Shown piece after piece: positions 8,454 to 11,561 of a DNA stretch of 11,561 nt. The stretch covers positions 1 to 11,561 of the forward strand of contig SLPP01000070.1 of the NCBI GenBank assembly GCA_007131945.1, given 5' to 3'. Both the position numbers and the translations under genes were made by a program. Numbering within the stretch: the first letter of the stretch is position 1; every line of letters starts with the position of its first letter. The notes beneath the pieces are model-generated. The model did no database searches and was not told the origin of the DNA. It saw only the letters and a program-made list of their open reading frames with translations. This DNA comes from Paracoccaceae bacterium. Its GTDB lineage: Bacteria; Pseudomonadota; Alphaproteobacteria; Rhodobacterales; Rhodobacteraceae.

Positions 8454-8457
<4 letters not shown>
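7246..8457 (+). CDS. yejE: YejE-type peptide ABC transporter permease
   Basis: This is the second permease of the Yej importer, 403 residues. The core matches E. coli YejE (341) closely: LSPLNQRRWRNFKSNRRAYWSL before the first membrane helix (about 56-76), HWLGTD at 182-187, the EAA loop at about 286-312 (RAEFLRARNFEYVRAARALGVS), and the end GVRDAFDP. The extra length comes from about 35 residues at the N-terminus and from an acidic insertion in the first periplasmic loop (about 116-150) containing Cys118 and Cys128. The ATG at 7246 is chosen, 5 bp after the yejB stop, with GGGAG (7231-7235) upstream; the frame is open further back into yejB but that would lengthen an already long N-terminus. 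The stop overlaps the yejF start. Confidence 0.95.
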
Positions 8458-10070
<1,613 letters not shown>

Positions 10071-10095
10071 CGCCTGTCGGTCCCCCGGAAGATCG

Positions 10096-10127
10096 GCTCG
10101 CGCGCGGGGGGCACTCGCTGCGCGAGC
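10096..10127. repeat. Inverted repeat between convergent yejF and ppk2
   Basis: GCTCGCGC (10096-10103) and GCGCGAGC (10120-10127) can form an 8-bp GC stem around a 16-nt G-rich loop, starting 26 bp after the yejF stop. There is no T-tract on either side, so it would not be a classic intrinsic terminator. It may help end transcription of the two converging genes. The rest of the 138-bp gap shows no other clear signal. Confidence 0.35.
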
Positions 10128-10208
10128 ACCGGGATCCTGCGTTGCGCCGCCGACGCCGAGGGCAGGACGGTGATCCAGGGGGCGGTCGCCGCGGCGGGCT
10201 GAGGGGCC

Positions 10209-11024
10209 TCACAAGTGGAGGTGATGCATCTCGGGAACGAAGGTCTGATCGTCGATTGGCGGGCGCACATAGGCACCCTGCGGCGGGCGTTCTTCCAGGA
10301 CCAGCGGCGCGGCCTCGATCTCTTCATATGGGATCAGCGACAGCAGATGCGCGATGCAGTTCAGCCGCGCGTGTTTCTTGACATTCGAGGCCACCACATA
10401 CCAGGGCGCCTGCTTGATATCGGTATGGGCGAACATCTCGTCCTTGGCCCTTGAATACTCGACCCAGCGCTTGCGGCTTTCCAGATCCATCGGGCTGAGC
10501 TTCCAGAGCTTCGCGGGATCGGTCAGGCGCTTCTGAAAGCGCCGCTCCTGCTCCTCGTCGCTGACCGAGAACCAGTACTTGATCAGCTGGATTCCGTCGC
10601 GGATCAGCATGCGCTCGAACTCGGGACAGCTTCGCAGGAATTCGCGATACTCGTGATCGGTGCAGAAGCCCATCACCCGCTCGACCCCGGCGCGGTTGTA
10701 CCAGGAGCGGTCGAAAATGACGATCTCGCCCGCAGCGGGCAGATGCGCCACGTATCGCTGGAAATACCACTGGGTCTTTTCGCGTTCGGTCGGGGCCGGC
10801 AGGGCGACGACATGGCAGACACGCGGATTGAGCGCCTCGGTAATGCGCTTGATCGTGCCTCCCTTGCCGGCGGCGTCGCGGCCCTCGAAGACGATCGCCA
10901 CGCGGTAGCCCGTCTCCTTGACCCATTCCTGCAGCTTGACCAGCTCGATCTGAAGCCGCTGGAGTTCGGCCTCGTATACCTTGTTCTTGATCTTGGTCGG
11001 TCTGACTTTGAAACTCTTCGCCAA
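10209..11024 (-). CDS. ppk2: Polyphosphate kinase 2 (PPK2 family, single domain)
   Basis: PPK2 moves phosphate between inorganic polyphosphate and nucleoside diphosphates (ADP/GDP to ATP/GTP, and back) in the cytosol. The 271 residues are one P-loop kinase domain: Walker A GRDAAGKGG (48-56), Walker B-like VIFDRSWYNRAGVERVMGF (102-120) with Asp105 and Arg106, and the downstream lid region with QERRFQKRL (159-167). The length fits the single-domain class, and class I is the likely assignment. The start codon is TTG (plus-strand 11022-11024), supported by GGGAGG (plus-strand 11032-11037) 7 nt upstream and by the expected N-terminal length; no in-frame ATG lies nearby. It stands alone, convergent with yejF. 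I could not identify a convincing promoter or terminator. Confidence 0.94.
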   Translation of the reverse strand: MAKSFKVRPTKIKNKVYEAELQRLQIELVKLQEWVKETGYRVAIVFEGRDAAGKGGTIKRITEALNPRVCHVVALPAPTEREKTQWYFQRYVAHLPAAGEIVIFDRSWYNRAGVERVMGFCTDHEYREFLRSCPEFERMLIRDGIQLIKYWFSVSDEEQERRFQKRLTDPAKLWKLSPMDLESRKRWVEYSRAKDEMFAHTDIKQAPWYVVASNVKKHARLNCIAHLLSLIPYEEIEAAPLVLEERPPQGAYVRPPIDDQTFVPEMHHLHL

Positions 11025-11441
11025 TCAAATGCCTCCCGGTTTCTTTTCTCACGGTCGCTGCGATGGAATGCCCCGATCAACGATCGTGCCAGGTATCGAA
11101 GATTGCCGCGGGAGCAAGGCGCTGCATGTCCGTAGCCGCGCGACCGATGGCCTCTTGCGACGGTCAAGCCACGCACCAGTTAAAGGAGTGAACCACAATC
11201 ATATTCGCTTTCGCCGTTCGTGGCATTGACATCGGTCATGGCACCTGGCGGAAAAATCTGGAATCGCGTTCGTGACGGCGACTTGCCGAAGCCTGTTGAA
11301 CTCGGAGGCAAGGCGGTCCGGCGCAGCGCTGAAACCGAGAATCGCGCAGGGAAGCTCGGCGTTCGATCCGCGAGCTTGCTGGTGGGATGCACGGCAGCCC
11401 GGCAGTCAGAACTTCAGATATCAATCACTCGATGGGAGTCT
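11025..11441. other. Gene-poor stretch between ppk2 and tRNA-Leu
   Basis: These 417 bp hold no intact gene. By eye the base composition is less GC-rich than the rest of the window. The left part (11025-11180) must carry the ppk2 promoter and leader, but no good -35/-10 pair is evident. A strong ribosome-binding-like AAAGGAG at 11182-11188 has no plausible gene behind it. The right part carries the AlpA-like remnant described separately and a 7-bp dyad, AAGCTCG (11352-11358) with CGAGCTT (11371-11377). Confidence 0.6.
11220..11360 (+). pseudogene. Remnant resembling an AlpA-family phage/excisionase regulator
   Basis: The translated stretch contains KIWNRVRDG, then DLPKPVELGGKAVR, then SAETE. 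This is the pattern of the second half of AlpA-type winged-helix regulators: the recognition helix, a (F/L)PKPV turn, a Gly-Gly wing, and a basic stretch before an acidic helix. The preceding residues VALTSV could be the end of the first helix. The start of the domain is missing in this frame. A different frame just upstream reads NHNHIRFRR (11191-11217) and could be the original N-terminus, implying a frameshift or small deletion near 11205-11220. The open frame then runs on, antisense, into the tRNA, so it is not an intact gene. AlpA proteins activate excision/integration genes of prophages and islands. The assignment rests on motif recognition alone. Confidence 0.45.
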
Positions 11442-11528
11442 TGGTGCGGTCGAGAAGACTCGAACTTCCACGGGAGTTACCCCACAGCGACCTCAACGCT
11501 GCGCGTCTACCAATTCCGCCACGACCGC
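11442..11528 (-). tRNA. tRNA-Leu (anticodon GAG), complete
   Basis: Read on the minus strand, this is an 87-nt class II tRNA. The acceptor GCGGTCG (11522-11528) pairs with CGACCGC (11446-11452), discriminator A, and CCA is encoded (11442-11444). The anticodon stem CAGCG/CGCTG encloses loop TTGAGGT, giving anticodon GAG, which reads CUC and CUU leucine codons. A long variable arm is present, and the T-arm contains GTTCGAGTC. No T-rich terminator is seen just past its 3' end. Only 33 bp of the window remain upstream of it, so its promoter is not fully visible. Confidence 0.97.
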
Positions 11529-11561
11529 ACGCAAATGGTGGCCTGCTCATAGACGTTCGCC

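Noticed and set aside
11352..11377. GTTCGATCC within a short dyad, resembling a tRNA T-arm
   Set aside because: The flanking 5-bp T-stem does not pair properly and no acceptor or anticodon arm surrounds it, so it is not a tRNA fragment I can support.

Overview
The window is GC-rich DNA, apart from its right end, with densely packed genes. It looks like chromosome from an alphaproteobacterium, most likely Rhodobacterales/Rhodobacteraceae. That is an inference from a fused NADH-dehydrogenase-like/SelD protein, a membrane-anchored CycM-type cytochrome c divergent from a stand-alone prephenate dehydratase, and the style of the two tRNAs. Most of it is core metabolism and transport. I see no CRISPR array, no insertion sequence and no intact mobile element.

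Layout from left to right: (1) the 5' part of a tRNA with anticodon CAT (probably elongator Met) on the minus strand, cut by the window edge, with a good promoter just upstream. (2) selD on the plus strand, a 727-residue fusion of an FAD/NAD(P) oxidoreductase domain to selenophosphate synthetase. (3) A 170-bp gap with an 18-bp perfect palindrome. (4) pheA (prephenate dehydratase) on the minus strand, divergent from (5) a membrane-tethered monohaem cytochrome c on the plus strand, which ends at a clear intrinsic terminator. (6) A four-gene operon yejA-yejB-yejE-yejF on the plus strand: a complete oligopeptide/microcin C-type ABC importer with a periplasmic binding protein, two permeases and one protein carrying both ATPase domains. 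Its genes are 4 to 6 bp apart or overlap. (7) ppk2 (polyphosphate kinase 2) on the minus strand, convergent with yejF and starting at TTG behind a strong ribosome-binding site. (8) About 400 bp without an intact gene, apparently lower in GC, holding what looks like the decayed remnant of an AlpA-type phage/excisionase regulator. (9) A complete tRNA-Leu(GAG) on the minus strand.

The yej genes act as one unit: YejA captures peptides in the periplasm, YejB and YejE form the channel, and YejF supplies ATP hydrolysis. The other genes are independent single-gene units: selenium donor synthesis, phenylalanine synthesis, respiratory electron transfer, and polyphosphate-driven nucleotide phosphorylation. 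The spot most worth a second look is the right end, where the AlpA-like remnant lies on the 3' side of tRNA-Leu. That is the classic place for an integrated element and may be the footprint of one that has been lost. I found no convincing evidence of a wholly new system in this window.
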